Shown here piece by piece: positions 1 to 9,189 of a DNA stretch of 64,000 nt. Positions within the stretch are counted from its first letter, which is position 1. Every line of letters starts with the position of its first letter. A program made the position numbers and the translations under genes. Source of the stretch: Pedococcus sp. 5OH_020 (GTDB lineage Bacteria; Actinomycetota; Actinomycetes; Actinomycetales; Dermatophilaceae); NCBI RefSeq assembly GCF_027812955.1, contig NZ_JAPYZV010000002.1, positions 1 to 64,000 on the forward strand, written 5' to 3'. The notes under the pieces are model-generated. The model was not told where the DNA came from, did not search any database, and saw only the letters and a list, made by a program, of their open reading frames with translations.

Positions 1-300
1 CAGTCCCACCGCCCCGACCTGGTCGACGGCGTCGGCTTCATCGTCGGCATCGACCGGATGATGAGCGAGGCCCGCGCCCTGACCAACTTCGCCGGCAACT
101 CCGTAGCCACCATCCTGATCGGACACTGGGTCGGCCAGCTCGACCGCCCCCGCCTGGACGCCGTCCTGGCCGGAGACCTCCCCTTCGACGAGTCCACCCT
201 CCTCGACCACGACGACGAGGACGACCAGACACCGGCCGACGAGCACCACCAGAACCACCGGGACGCGACTACCCCACTTCCCCTGCCCGCCCCTCGCTGA
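1..300 (+). CDS. dctA: C-terminal end of dicarboxylate:cation symporter (DctA family), cut by window edge
   Basis: The reading frame is open from base 1 to a TGA at 298-300, so only the last 99 residues are present. They include GIDRMMSEARALTNFAGN, the hallmark last transmembrane region of the DctA/GltP (DAACS) family, in which the conserved Asp and Asn help bind cation and substrate. The protein imports C4-dicarboxylates with protons or sodium at the inner membrane. The tail after TILIGHWVGQLD is acidic and His-rich (DHDDEDDQ, EHHQNH), typical of a disordered cytoplasmic end. The start is outside the window. A strong hairpin follows at 354-392. Dicarboxylate rather than glutamate specificity is inferred from similarity of the GIDR-FMSEARALTN stretch. 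Confidence 0.85.
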   Translation, partial: QSHRPDLVDGVGFIVGIDRMMSEARALTNFAGNSVATILIGHWVGQLDRPRLDAVLAGDLPFDESTLLDHDDEDDQTPADEHHQNHRDATTPLPLPAPR

Positions 301-353
301 GCCGGGGAGCAAACCCCCCCAGAGCCACAGTCAGAGAGCTACAGCCAGAGAGC

Positions 354-392
354 CGCGTCCGGCCGTCACGCCCATGCGTGCGGCCGGACGCG
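354..392 (+). terminator. Hairpin terminator after dctA
   Basis: Twelve bases (354-365) pair perfectly with 381-392, and CACGC (367-371) pairs with GCGTG (376-380) across a CCAT loop, leaving one bulged T. There is no T-tract, which is usual for actinobacterial terminators. The remaining bases up to 560 contain no gene. A GGGAC/GTCCC inverted repeat lies near 407-421, possibly a regulatory site for the next gene; I could not define a clear promoter there. Confidence 0.7.
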
Positions 393-560
393 TTCTACCC
401 ACGGAGGGACATAACGTCCCGAACGGAACACGGCCCACCGCGGTGACCAGCGCAAACGCAGGAAAATGGACGGACTGTCTTGCTATCTGGATCATGCTGG
501 GCCAACAACGCCGAGCACCGGTAGCGTTCTGCGCCGCAGGGAGATCGTGGAGGGTCTCAC

Positions 561-1784
561 ATGAAGACAACGTCTTCCCGCCGTAGCCTCATCGCGTTGG
601 GCGCGTGCGCCGCACTCACCGTGTCCGCCATCGCAGCGGCGGCCGGAATGGCCGACGCCAGCCCACGCCACATGCGCCAGGCCTGGCGCCCGACACACCC
701 GTGGCACAGACCGACCACGACGACGACGTCTGCCACCAGCACGACGACGACCACTTCGAGCACGACCACCTCGAGCACGACCACCTCCAGCACGACCACA
801 TCGAGCACGACCACCACCCCTCCGACGAAATGGCCACCTCCCTCGGGCGTGGTGTACGCGGACCATGTCGCCCAGTGGAACGTTCTCTGCAGCGCAGACC
901 ACTATCTCGCCGACGACCCGATCGTCTTCCCGGGGATGCCCGGCATGTCACACATGCATACCTTCTTCGGCAACACCTCGACCAACGCCACGACGACCAT
1001 CGCGAGCCTGTCCGCGACGAGCCCCTCCAGCTGCGGTCGCGGGATGGGGGCCAGCGACCTCTCCGCGTACTGGGTCCCGTCCCTGATGAAGAAGAACGCC
1101 GACGGAACGAGCTCGGTGGTCAAGACCGAGCAGTCGAACACCGTGTACTACCGACGTGCCGGTGGCGGGCGGGGCCCGGGCGTGCTGCCCTTCCCCGTCG
1201 GACTGCGGATGATCGCCGGCAACGCCAAGGCGACCTCCGACCAGTCCCTGTCCATCGTGCAGTGGGACTGCGGGGGCGGCGGACTCGAGAGCCCCCACAT
1301 GTACCAGTGTCCCGGCACTGCATCAGCACCGATCCACGCGTCCCTCATCTTCCCCAGCTGCTGGGACGGCGTGCACCTCGACAGCGCGGACCACAAGTCG
1401 CACATGGCGTACGCCGCCTCGAACGGCGCCTGCCCGGCCGACCACCCCGTGTCCTTGCCGGAGGTCACCTTCGAGCTCGACTATCCCGGCATCGCCGGTG
1501 GGCCGGCTTACTACCTGGCCAGTGGTGGCATCTACTCGCTGCACGGCGACTTCATCGCGGACTGGAACAACCAGGTCCAGAACGCTCTGGTGGCCTCCTG
1601 CCTCAACGTCCCGCATGAGTGCGGCGACATGAACCGCAACGGGAGCACGCTCTTCAGGCCGAGCTACGACCCCGAGCCGATCACCATCAACCTGAACGAC
1701 TTCCCGAACACCTCGCCCTACGACGGTCACGTCTTCCCAGCACCGGTGACCTCACCGACCACGACGATGTCGATGTCGCACTGA
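561..1784 (+). CDS. Secreted DUF1996 domain protein with Thr/Ser-rich linker
   Basis: 407 residues. The ATG at 561 follows a GGAG/GGAGGG-like ribosome site. Residues 1-33 are a classic Sec signal peptide (KTTSSRRSLIALGACAALT, cleavage near ADA-SP). Residues ~55-92 are a low-complexity linker of T and S triplets, likely O-glycosylated or wall-spanning. From ~100 the DUF1996 domain begins with WNVLCSADHYLADDPIVFPG and MSHMHTFFGN, and contains paired cysteines plus the CWDGVHLDSADHKSHMAY block. DUF1996 proteins are extracellular and of unknown biochemistry, common in fungi and actinomycetes. It ends 56 bases from the end of the convergent giant secreted protein; no obvious shared operon. Confidence 0.88.
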   Translation: MKTTSSRRSLIALGACAALTVSAIAAAAGMADASPRHMRQAWRPTHPWHRPTTTTTSATSTTTTTSSTTTSSTTTSSTTTSSTTTTPPTKWPPPSGVVYADHVAQWNVLCSADHYLADDPIVFPGMPGMSHMHTFFGNTSTNATTTIASLSATSPSSCGRGMGASDLSAYWVPSLMKKNADGTSSVVKTEQSNTVYYRRAGGGRGPGVLPFPVGLRMIAGNAKATSDQSLSIVQWDCGGGGLESPHMYQCPGTASAPIHASLIFPSCWDGVHLDSADHKSHMAYAASNGACPADHPVSLPEVTFELDYPGIAGGPAYYLASGGIYSLHGDFIADWNNQVQNALVASCLNVPHECGDMNRNGSTLFRPSYDPEPITINLNDFPNTSPYDGHVFPAPVTSPTTTMSMSH

Positions 1785-1839
1785 AGGTGGCGGCGCCCGG
1801 CCCGACGCCAAGGCTGGGCCGAGCGACCACCCTCGGGGC

Positions 1840-4800
1840 CTACCCGGTGGCGAACACGACATCCACCCAGTAGTTGGTGCCCGTACCCGACTTGTTCGGG
1901 AACCCGCTCGTGCTCCCGTAACGGAAGACGCCGTTACCTCCACTCACCCCGTTCTTCAGGGCGTGCAGGGGTGGGGTGTCCACACCCACGGAGCTGAGGT
2001 ACTTGGCGTCAGCGGCATACCGCCCCACTGGCGCGAAGTACGAGGCGACGTAGACGGTGCCGGCGGTGATCGCCACGGGCGCGGTGAAGCTCACCTGCTG
2101 CCAGCCCGACGCGCTCTCGCTCGTGAACGTGCCCGAAGCAAGCTTCGTGCCGGTCAGCGACCAGAGGTTGCCGATGTGCGTGCCCGTGTTGCCCGCGCCC
2201 TTGAAGAACCGGATCCCGGTGATCCGGCCGCTGACGTCCGCCTTGAACTTGACCCCGACCTCGACGGCCAGGGTGTCCGTACTCGCCGGAGTCGTCGGCG
2301 TCGCGGTGGCGGCCCAGATGGTGCAGGCGGTACACACCACCCCGTTGGGGGTGACCGCGTTGGACGCCACGGAGGTCGGCCCGGTCCCCACTGCGTTCGT
2401 CGCCGAGACGGTGAACGTGTAGGCGGTGCCGTTGGTCAGCCCCGTGACCACGGTCGTCGTGGCCGGCGGGCTACCCGTTACCGTGCTCGGTGTCTGCGCG
2501 GTGGTCCCGACGAAGGGCGTGACGGTGTAGCTCGTGATGGCGCTCCCGCCGTTCGACGGCGCGGTCCACGTCACGGTGGCCGAGCTGTCGCCGGCCGTGG
2601 CCGACACCGCGGTCGGCGCTGCCGGAGCGGTGGGCGCGGGCGGGGCGGCCGGGGTCACGACGTTGGAGGCGGCCGACGCGGCCCCCGTGCCCACCGCGTT
2701 GGTCGCGGACACCTTGAACGTGTACGCCGTGCCGTTCGTCAGGCCGGGCACCGTCGTCGTGGTGGCCGGCGGGCTGCCCGTCACCGTGGTCGCCGCCTGC
2801 GGCGTCGTCCCGATGAACGGTGTCACCGTGTAGGTCGTGATCGCGCTGCCGCCGTCTGACGGAGCTGTCCACGTGACTACGGCCGAGGCGTTGGCCGCAC
2901 TCGCAGTCACGCCGGTCGGTGCGCTGGGTGCAGTGGCAGCACCCGCTGCGAAGACCAGGTCGACCCAGTAGTTCTCCGAGTTGAACGTGTTGACCGGGAA
3001 GAGGCTCGTGGCGCCGTAGGCGTAGACCCCGTTTCCGCCGCTGACGCCGTCCTGCAAGGCGTGCAGCGGAGCGCTGTCCTTCCCCGCGGTGGCGAAGTAG
3101 CCGCTGTCCCCGGAGTAGTGCCCGGCGGGTGCGAAGTACGACGCGACGTAGACGGTGTTCGCAGTGACCGCCACCGGCGAGGTGAAGAGGACCTGCTGCC
3201 AGCCCGTGGCCGTCTCGCTGCTGAAGGTGGCCGAGGCCAGCTTGGTCCCTCCCGCCGACCACAGCGTCCCGATGTGGGTACCGGTGTTCGCAGCCCCCTT
3301 GTAGAACCGGATGCCCTTGACCATCCCGTTGACGTCGGCCCTGAACTTCACTCCGACCTCCACCGACGACGCGTCCGCCTCGTCCACGGTGGTCGGAGTG
3401 GTGGACGCCGGCCAGATCGTGCAGGCGGAGCATCCGCTGGCCACCGGCCTGACCGTGGCCGAGGCGCCCGAGGCCGGGCCGGTGCCCACCGCGTTGGTGG
3501 CGGACACCGTGAACGTGTAGTCCGTCCCGTTGGTCAGCCCGGTGACTGTCGTGCTGGTGGCGGGCGGGCTGCCGCTCACCGCGCTGGTCGTCTGAGCGAC
3601 AGTCCCGACGAACGGCGTGACCGTGTAGCCCGTGATCGGGCTGCCCCCGTTCGCCGGCGCCGTCCAGCTCACCACCGCCGAGCCGTCGCCGGCTGTCGCC
3701 GTCACCCCGCTCGGAGCGGCGGGGACGGTCGCGGGCGCTGGCGTGACGGCGCTGGACGCTGCCGACTCGGGGCCCGCCCCGACGGCGTTCGTCGCCGAGA
3801 CGGTGAACGTGTAGGCCGTGCCGTTCGTCAGCCCTGCGACCGTCGTCGTGGTCACCGGTGGGCTGCCGGTCACCGTCGTCGGCGTCTGGGCAGCCGCCCC
3901 GACATACGGGGTCACGGTGTAGCTGGTGATCGGGCTTCCGCCGTTGGAGGGTGCCGTCCAGCCGACCACTGCCGAGGAGTCGCCTGCAGTGGCCGTCACT
4001 GCGGTCGGTGCGGCCGGCGCCGTGGGCCCTGTGGGTGTGACAGCGCTGGAGGGACTCGAGGCAGGGCCGGTGCCCACAGCGTTCGTCGCGGACACCGTGA
4101 AGGTGTAGGACGTCCCGTTCGTCAGACCGGTGACCGTCGTCGTGGTGGCGGGTGGGCTGCCGGTCACCGTGGAGGGCGACTGAGCGGTGGCTCCGATGAA
4201 GGGCGTCACCGTGTAGCTCGTGACCGCGCTTCCGCCGTTCGCCGGCGCCGTCCAGCTCACCGCGGCCGAACCGTCACCGGCCGTCGCCGCCACGCCGGTC
4301 GGCGCGGCGGGAGCGGTGGGCGCCGTGGGGGTCACCGAGTTCGACGACGCGGAGACGGGGCCAGTGCCCACCGCGTTGGTGGCCGCCACCTTGAAGGTGT
4401 ACGTCGTCCCGTTGGTCAGCCCGGAGATCGTCGTGCTCGTCGCCGGAGGGCTGCCCGAGACGACGGTGGCCGTCTGCGCGGTGGTCCCGATGAACGGGGT
4501 CACGGTGTAGCTCGTGACCGGGCTGCCGCCGTCGGACGGCGCAGTCCAGCTCACCGTGGCGGTGCCTGCTCCGGGGGTCGCCGTGACGGTGCCGGGAGCG
4601 GCCGGAGCCGTCGCAGCCCCAGTGGTGAAGACGACGTCGACCCAGTAGTTCTCCGAGTTGAACGTGTTGGTGGGGAAGATCGTCGTCGTGCCGTAGCGGT
4701 ACACGGCGTTGCCGCCGCTGACTCCGTCCTTGAGCGCGTGCAGCGGCCCGCTGTCCACCCCGGAGGCGGCGAAGTAGCCGCCATCTCCCGCGTAGTGGCC

Positions 4801-7800
4801 GCCAGGGGCGAAGTACGAGGCCACGTAGATGGTGTTGGCCGTGATGGTCACCGGCGTCGCGAACAGTACCTGCTGCCATCCGGAGGACGTCTCCGTGCCG
4901 AACGTGGCCGAGGCGAGCTTCGTCCCGGTCGACGTCCAGAGGCTGCCGATGTGCGTGCCGGTGTTGGTCGTGGCCTTGTAGAAGCGGATGCCCTTGATCT
5001 GCCCGTTGACGTCCGCCTTGAACTTCACGCCCACCTCCACCGACGACGGGTCGCCCTCGTCGGCCGTCTCAGGGGCTGCGGACGACGGCCAGAGCGTGCA
5101 GGCGGCACAGCTCGTGGCGGCCGGGATGACGCCGACCGAGGCGGCCGAGGTGGGCCCGGTCCCCACGGCGTTCGTGGCGGACACGGTGAAGGTGTAGGCC
5201 GTGCCGTTGCTCAGGCCGGTCACCGTGAGAGTCGTGTCCGGGGGGTTGCCACTGACCGGGATCGGGGTCTGCGCGGTGCTGCCCACGAAGGGGGTGACCG
5301 TGTAGCGGGTGATCGCACTGCCGCCGTCGGACGGCGCCGTCCAAGTGACGATCGCGGAGGCGTTGCCCGGGGTGGCGGTCACGCTCGTCGGTGCACCGGG
5401 TGCGGTGGCGGGTCCGGTGTTCGGGTTGAACATCACGTCGACCCAGTAGTTCCGGGCGTTGACGCTGGCCGTCGGGAAGGTGCTGGTGGCGCTGTTCTGG
5501 AACAGTCCGTTCAGCGTGCCGTTGACGTTGCGCAGCGCGTGCAGCGGGGGGCTGTCCACGGTGCCGTTACCGTCGGGCTGCGGCGACGGATGCGGGAACA
5601 TGTACCCCTCGTCCAGCGCTGTGTGACCGGCCGGTGCGAAATACGACGCGACGTACGTCGTGTTCGCGTTGATCGAGACGGGACTGGAGAACGTCGCCTG
5701 CTGCCATCCCGACGTGCTCTCGTTCGCGAAGGTCACCGACGCGAGCTTGGTCCCGGAGGCCGTCCACAGGTTGCCGACGTGGGTCCCGCTGTTGGTGCTC
5801 GCCTTGTAGAAACGGATCCCGGTCAGGCTGCCGGACACGTCCGACTTGAACTTGACGCCCACCTCCACGGCTCCCGCCGTGCCGGAGTCCGCCTTGCCCG
5901 GCGTCGTACCCACTCCCCAGACGGAGCAGGTGCACCCGACGTTGACGGTCGTGCCGGGCGCGGGCGTCTCCAGGTTGCCGCTGTCGTCCACGGCGCGGGA
6001 CCTGATCGTGGTGCTCGGGTTGCCGTGCGCGACCCAGCTGTAGCTCCAGCTGGTGGTGCCGGTGGCAGGGTGCCACGTGGCACCACCGTCGGTGGAGACC
6101 TCGACACCCGCCACGACGCCGCCTGTGTCGGCCGCGGTACCGCTGACGGTCAGCTTGCCGCCGTCACCGATGGTCGCGCCGCCGGCTGGGGAGGTGATGG
6201 TGGAGGTGGGAGCGGTGCTGTCGGTCGACGCGCTCGCGACGGTGAGACCTGTGGTCACGGCGTACGGCTGCGCGCCCATGTCGGCGAAGAGGTTCACGGT
6301 CGCCTGCTGCATGGTGCGGTCAGGGGTCAGCTGAGGGTCCCCGAGGCCCCACGACCACTGCACGGTGCCGGCACCGAAGACCAGCGCTCCGCTGGCAGCG
6401 CGGTAGAGCGAGAGGTGATGGGTCGCCGTGCTACCGGTCTTGACCGTGCTGCCGTAGTCCGTGAAGATCTCCGCCGATGTCGACGTGGTGGAGGACAGGT
6501 CGAGCAGGCCAGCCGGGCGGAAACCGTTGTCGGGTTCCTCGTCCCACTCGTAGCCCAGCGTCCCCAGACCGGAGCCGAGCGTCACCGTCTGCCCGGTCGT
6601 CAGGCCGGCCACGGGAGTGTTGCGCCAGAACCGCAGCTTGGAGTACTGCGCCGGCACCTTGATGTCGGTCGTTCCGGAGTTCACCAGGAACAGCTGCCCG
6701 GTCAGACCGTTCTGTGGCCTGCCACCGTCGGCGGGTGGGCTGAACCGGGGGTCCGCCCAGGTCCCCGTCCAGGTGGGCGGGTCCTTCGGGTCCACCACGC
6801 CGTCGTAGTGGGTCTCCTTGTAGCAGACCAGGGTTCGGTTGGCGGTGGCCGTCCCGTCGACACTCGACTCGGTCCTGGTCTTCCAGAAGACCTCGTTGCC
6901 GCTGAAGAACGCCAGGTCCACCCCGTTGTCGCGGGCCGCCTCGACGTTGGCCCGCTGGGAGCCGGACCAGTACTCGTCGTGACCCACGGAGAGGAAGGCC
7001 TTGTGGTTGGTCAGCAGCGCACCACCGGCGGACGTGCCCACGTCGATCCCCGTCGTATAGGAGAGGTCGTAGCCGTTCTGCTCCAGGAAGCGGATCATCG
7101 GGTACTCGGAGTACATCAGCCAGCTACGACCCTGGTCGTCGTCCGCGGTGTGGAACGGCCGGTTGTACGACACCTTGGCGGCGCCCTTGTATGCCGCCGG
7201 GCTCCCCGGTGGACAGCTCACCGAGCAGGTGTAGAGGCTGTTGCCGCCGTAGGAGTTGTAGGCCTGCCAGGTCTCGTCGGAGGTCTGGACGAGCAGGTCG
7301 GAGTGGCTGGAGTCGTCACGGACGATGAACACCATGTGGCTCTCGGCGACGGCGTCGTCCCGGACCAGATGGGCGATGTAGACGCCGGACACCGCTGTCG
7401 TGGGAACCGTCCAAGACGCCGACACCCCCCAGTTGCCGCAGTCGATGAGCCCCGTCGAGTCCTGGGCCGTCAGGCACGGCGGCTGGGTCTGCGGCAGGGT
7501 GGCGGAGGGCTTGAGGTTCGCGGCGACCTTCCTCGCTCCGTTGCCCTGGTAGTAGCCGAGCCGCAGAATGTCGTAGTGGTACGACCTGGACGGGGTGTTG
7601 ATCTTGAACTGCACCGTCTGCCCGGGCGTGACGCTGATCGCTGTGGCGAAGCCCTGGATGGTCGACGAGCCCGAACCGGTGATGTCCCAGTCACTGGAGG
7701 GCGTCCCCGGCAGGGTGTTCTCACACGCGATGACGCTCACGACGGGGGGTCCACAGGGTCCGGCAGCCAGCGCTTGGCTCGCCTGGAAGACCTGCAAGGG

Positions 7801-7911
7801 CGCCACCACGATGGCCGTGACCGCGACGAGCGCGCTCAGCGTCGTGCGACGGGCGCGCCTCAGGGCGGAGGAGCTCCTGCCTTTGGAGCCGGGCTCGGGC
7901 ATCTCACTCAT
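1840..7911 (-). CDS. Giant secreted multidomain protein: N,N-dimethylformamidase-like + Ig-like + 4x DUF4082 + 7x FnIII
   Basis: 2023 residues from the ATG at 7911, chosen because GGAAA lies about nine bases upstream and a signal peptide follows (RRARRTTLSALVAVTAIVVAP, cleavage near ALAA-G50). An open frame continues upstream to 8397 but lacks protein-like composition. Residues ~60-560 resemble the large subunit of N,N-dimethylformamidase (LRLGYYQGNGAR, SVGHDEYWS, FFSGNEVFWKTR, with an Asp/Glu/His-rich core). An Ig-like domain follows at ~560-655. Then come DUF4082 at ~660-834, one FnIII, DUF4082 at ~937-1097, four FnIII, DUF4082 at ~1490-1655, two FnIII, and a last DUF4082 at ~1860-2023 that ends the protein. 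DUF4082 modules contain VGVKFKADVNG, GIRFYK and YVASYFAP. No LPXTG or transmembrane anchor is visible, so the protein is probably released or held by binding to a polymer. Substrate unknown; the FnIII/DUF4082 pattern suggests attachment to polysaccharide or another surface. Confidence 0.9.
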   Translation of the reverse strand: MSEMPEPGSKGRSSSALRRARRTTLSALVAVTAIVVAPLQVFQASQALAAGPCGPPVVSVIACENTLPGTPSSDWDITGSGSSTIQGFATAISVTPGQTVQFKINTPSRSYHYDILRLGYYQGNGARKVAANLKPSATLPQTQPPCLTAQDSTGLIDCGNWGVSASWTVPTTAVSGVYIAHLVRDDAVAESHMVFIVRDDSSHSDLLVQTSDETWQAYNSYGGNSLYTCSVSCPPGSPAAYKGAAKVSYNRPFHTADDDQGRSWLMYSEYPMIRFLEQNGYDLSYTTGIDVGTSAGGALLTNHKAFLSVGHDEYWSGSQRANVEAARDNGVDLAFFSGNEVFWKTRTESSVDGTATANRTLVCYKETHYDGVVDPKDPPTWTGTWADPRFSPPADGGRPQNGLTGQLFLVNSGTTDIKVPAQYSKLRFWRNTPVAGLTTGQTVTLGSGLGTLGYEWDEEPDNGFRPAGLLDLSSTTSTSAEIFTDYGSTVKTGSTATHHLSLYRAASGALVFGAGTVQWSWGLGDPQLTPDRTMQQATVNLFADMGAQPYAVTTGLTVASASTDSTAPTSTITSPAGGATIGDGGKLTVSGTAADTGGVVAGVEVSTDGGATWHPATGTTSWSYSWVAHGNPSTTIRSRAVDDSGNLETPAPGTTVNVGCTCSVWGVGTTPGKADSGTAGAVEVGVKFKSDVSGSLTGIRFYKASTNSGTHVGNLWTASGTKLASVTFANESTSGWQQATFSSPVSINANTTYVASYFAPAGHTALDEGYMFPHPSPQPDGNGTVDSPPLHALRNVNGTLNGLFQNSATSTFPTASVNARNYWVDVMFNPNTGPATAPGAPTSVTATPGNASAIVTWTAPSDGGSAITRYTVTPFVGSTAQTPIPVSGNPPDTTLTVTGLSNGTAYTFTVSATNAVGTGPTSAASVGVIPAATSCAACTLWPSSAAPETADEGDPSSVEVGVKFKADVNGQIKGIRFYKATTNTGTHIGSLWTSTGTKLASATFGTETSSGWQQVLFATPVTITANTIYVASYFAPGGHYAGDGGYFAASGVDSGPLHALKDGVSGGNAVYRYGTTTIFPTNTFNSENYWVDVVFTTGAATAPAAPGTVTATPGAGTATVSWTAPSDGGSPVTSYTVTPFIGTTAQTATVVSGSPPATSTTISGLTNGTTYTFKVAATNAVGTGPVSASSNSVTPTAPTAPAAPTGVAATAGDGSAAVSWTAPANGGSAVTSYTVTPFIGATAQSPSTVTGSPPATTTTVTGLTNGTSYTFTVSATNAVGTGPASSPSSAVTPTGPTAPAAPTAVTATAGDSSAVVGWTAPSNGGSPITSYTVTPYVGAAAQTPTTVTGSPPVTTTTVAGLTNGTAYTFTVSATNAVGAGPESAASSAVTPAPATVPAAPSGVTATAGDGSAVVSWTAPANGGSPITGYTVTPFVGTVAQTTSAVSGSPPATSTTVTGLTNGTDYTFTVSATNAVGTGPASGASATVRPVASGCSACTIWPASTTPTTVDEADASSVEVGVKFRADVNGMVKGIRFYKGAANTGTHIGTLWSAGGTKLASATFSSETATGWQQVLFTSPVAVTANTVYVASYFAPAGHYSGDSGYFATAGKDSAPLHALQDGVSGGNGVYAYGATSLFPVNTFNSENYWVDLVFAAGAATAPSAPTGVTASAANASAVVTWTAPSDGGSAITTYTVTPFIGTTPQAATTVTGSPPATTTTVPGLTNGTAYTFKVSATNAVGTGAASAASNVVTPAAPPAPTAPAAPTAVSATAGDSSATVTWTAPSNGGSAITSYTVTPFVGTTAQTPSTVTGSPPATTTVVTGLTNGTAYTFTVSATNAVGTGPTSVASNAVTPNGVVCTACTIWAATATPTTPASTDTLAVEVGVKFKADVSGRITGIRFFKGAGNTGTHIGNLWSLTGTKLASGTFTSESASGWQQVSFTAPVAITAGTVYVASYFAPVGRYAADAKYLSSVGVDTPPLHALKNGVSGGNGVFRYGSTSGFPNKSGTGTNYWVDVVFATG
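1843..5940 (-). repeat. Long-period repeats encoding DUF4082 and FnIII modules
   Basis: Near-identical coding blocks recur inside the giant secreted gene: seven units of about 270-290 bases encoding fibronectin-III modules (each with SYTVTPF-G and GTAYTFTVSATNAVGTGP) and four units of about 490 bases encoding DUF4082. The similarity is high enough at DNA level for unequal recombination, so unit number may vary between strains and this stretch is prone to misassembly. Confidence 0.85.
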
Positions 7912-8036
7912 CTGTAGGTTTCCCATCCACGCGTCGGGGTGAACGGGTGAGGCGCAGCCGGTGCGAGAAGACCGCGACCACCGAGCGCACACCCCCTCGT
8001 CGGAACCACCGGAGCGCGGGGGTGCTGCCACGAAAA

Positions 8037-8084
8037 CCCGTGCCCCGTTCCGCGTCCTCGTCCTTGACGGTAATGGGGCACGGG
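8037..8084. repeat. Ten-base perfect inverted repeat in the divergent promoter region
   Basis: CCCGTGCCCC (8037-8046) and GGGGCACGGG (8075-8084) are perfect complements separated by 28 bases. They lie between the divergently transcribed giant secreted protein (start 7911) and lipoprotein (start 8186). This may be an operator for one regulator acting on both genes, or a leader hairpin. The rest of 7912-8185 shows no gene and no convincing promoter hexamers. Confidence 0.45.
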
Positions 8085-8185
8085 CGACGTCGTGTACAGC
8101 ATCGGTAGGGGGTGCAGCCGTCTCGATGCGGGATATCGTCGGCCACGACGCGGCCGAGGTCCGGCGCGGCCAGGGGGTGTTCCTG

Positions 8186-8932
8186 ATGCAGAGGTCTGTC
8201 GCTCGGCTGGCGCTGTCGTGCGTCGTGCTGACCGGTGCCCTGGCGGGCTGCTCCGACGCAGGCACACCGCGGAGCGCCGGCTCGCCGTCCGCGGTGGCGA
8301 GCCGGAGCGGGACGGTGAGCGAAGCGCAGACCACTCCGGCCCAAGGGCGGCCCACCGGGACGTCGACGGGCAGCAGCACGTCCACAGGGCGTACCAACGC
8401 CCCGGCCGCCAGCTCGACGACACCGCGCGCATCTGGCGGGACGCCTGCGACACCAACGGTTTCGGCGACCAGGCCACCGCAGCCTCAAGACCCCCGCGAG
8501 GCCATGCCGAAGGTGACTCCTACCCGCGTCGTGCGCATCGGCTATGGGCCCGCGTCGGCGCAGGACAGGTCTCGGTTCGCCGCTGTTGCCAAGGCCTCGG
8601 CGGGATTCCTGCTGACCTCGACGGTCACGAGCCTGACGGTGTCGGGTCGGGACGCGGGCGCCGTAGCGGTCTACCGGACGAAGCCGGGCCTCACGAGGAG
8701 CACGATGTTCCAGGACCAGTACATCGTCCAGCTCGTGAACGCCGTGACCCGCGCGCCGTCCACGCCGACCTTCGTCCGCGCGGACGGCCAGGTCATGGCA
8801 CTGTCCACGGGTCGCGTGGCCGTGGCGGGATGGTTCCAGGGCGACGAGGTGGTACTCGTCTACCGCCAGGCCAGGACTCCGGCTCTGGCAGCACTCGCCG
8901 CGGGAGTCCGCTCGTCGCGCGCCGGAGGGTGA
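8186..8932 (+). CDS. Lipoprotein of unknown function with Ser/Thr/Pro-rich linker
   Basis: 248 residues from the ATG at 8186; the frame is open further upstream but only this start places a lipoprotein signal at the N-terminus (VARLALSCVVLTGALAGC, lipobox Cys22), with GGGGG eight bases upstream. Residues ~25-105 are a Ser/Thr/Gly/Pro-rich disordered spacer. The C-terminal ~140 residues (VVRIGYGPASAQDRSRFAAV, AVYRTKPG, QDQYIVQLVNAV, GRVAVAGWFQGDEVVLVYR) form a compact domain I do not recognise. It is predicted to be anchored outside the cytoplasmic membrane. It is divergent from the giant secreted protein across a 274-base region. Confidence 0.75.
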   Translation: MQRSVARLALSCVVLTGALAGCSDAGTPRSAGSPSAVASRSGTVSEAQTTPAQGRPTGTSTGSSTSTGRTNAPAASSTTPRASGGTPATPTVSATRPPQPQDPREAMPKVTPTRVVRIGYGPASAQDRSRFAAVAKASAGFLLTSTVTSLTVSGRDAGAVAVYRTKPGLTRSTMFQDQYIVQLVNAVTRAPSTPTFVRADGQVMALSTGRVAVAGWFQGDEVVLVYRQARTPALAALAAGVRSSRAGG

Positions 8933-8972
8933 CCGCGCCGGACAGCTACCGCTCGCCAGGGTTGACCGGCAA

Positions 8973-9010
8973 CCTGCCGGCCGGCGCGAACAGGGTCGAG
9001 GGCCGGCAGG
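8973..9010. terminator. Inverted repeat in convergent intergenic region
   Basis: CCTGCCGGCC (8973-8982) pairs perfectly with GGCCGGCAGG (9001-9010). It lies between the lipoprotein gene (ends 8932) and the oppositely transcribed epimerase gene (ends 9190), so it can terminate either or both. No supported gene is seen in 8933-9189. Confidence 0.5.
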
Positions 9011-9189
9011 CCCTCACGGCTTTGGACGCCGTGCTGACGCGCGACGAGCACCAGGACCATCGCCGTGTCGTACCGGGACGCCGACGACGAGTCGCTGCGG
9101 GCGTCGGGGCCGCGACCACCGGTGGCGTGGTACCGCCGTCTCGCGGCACAAGTGGCCGGCAGCACCCGTCCCTCGTCGCCGGCGGCACG

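Noticed and set aside
1843-5400. Regular repeats that could suggest a CRISPR-like array
   Set aside because: The period is 270-490 bases and the units encode FnIII and DUF4082 modules in one frame; no short palindromic repeats with unique spacers.
3061-7917. Very long plus-strand open frame (over 1600 codons) opposite the giant secreted gene
   Set aside because: Its composition is Arg/Gly/Ala/Pro-rich without motifs; it is the antisense shadow of a GC-rich repetitive gene.
8933-9189. Short frames between the lipoprotein and epimerase genes
   Set aside because: Random Arg/Ala/Pro/Ser composition, no ribosome site, and the region contains a terminator-like hairpin.
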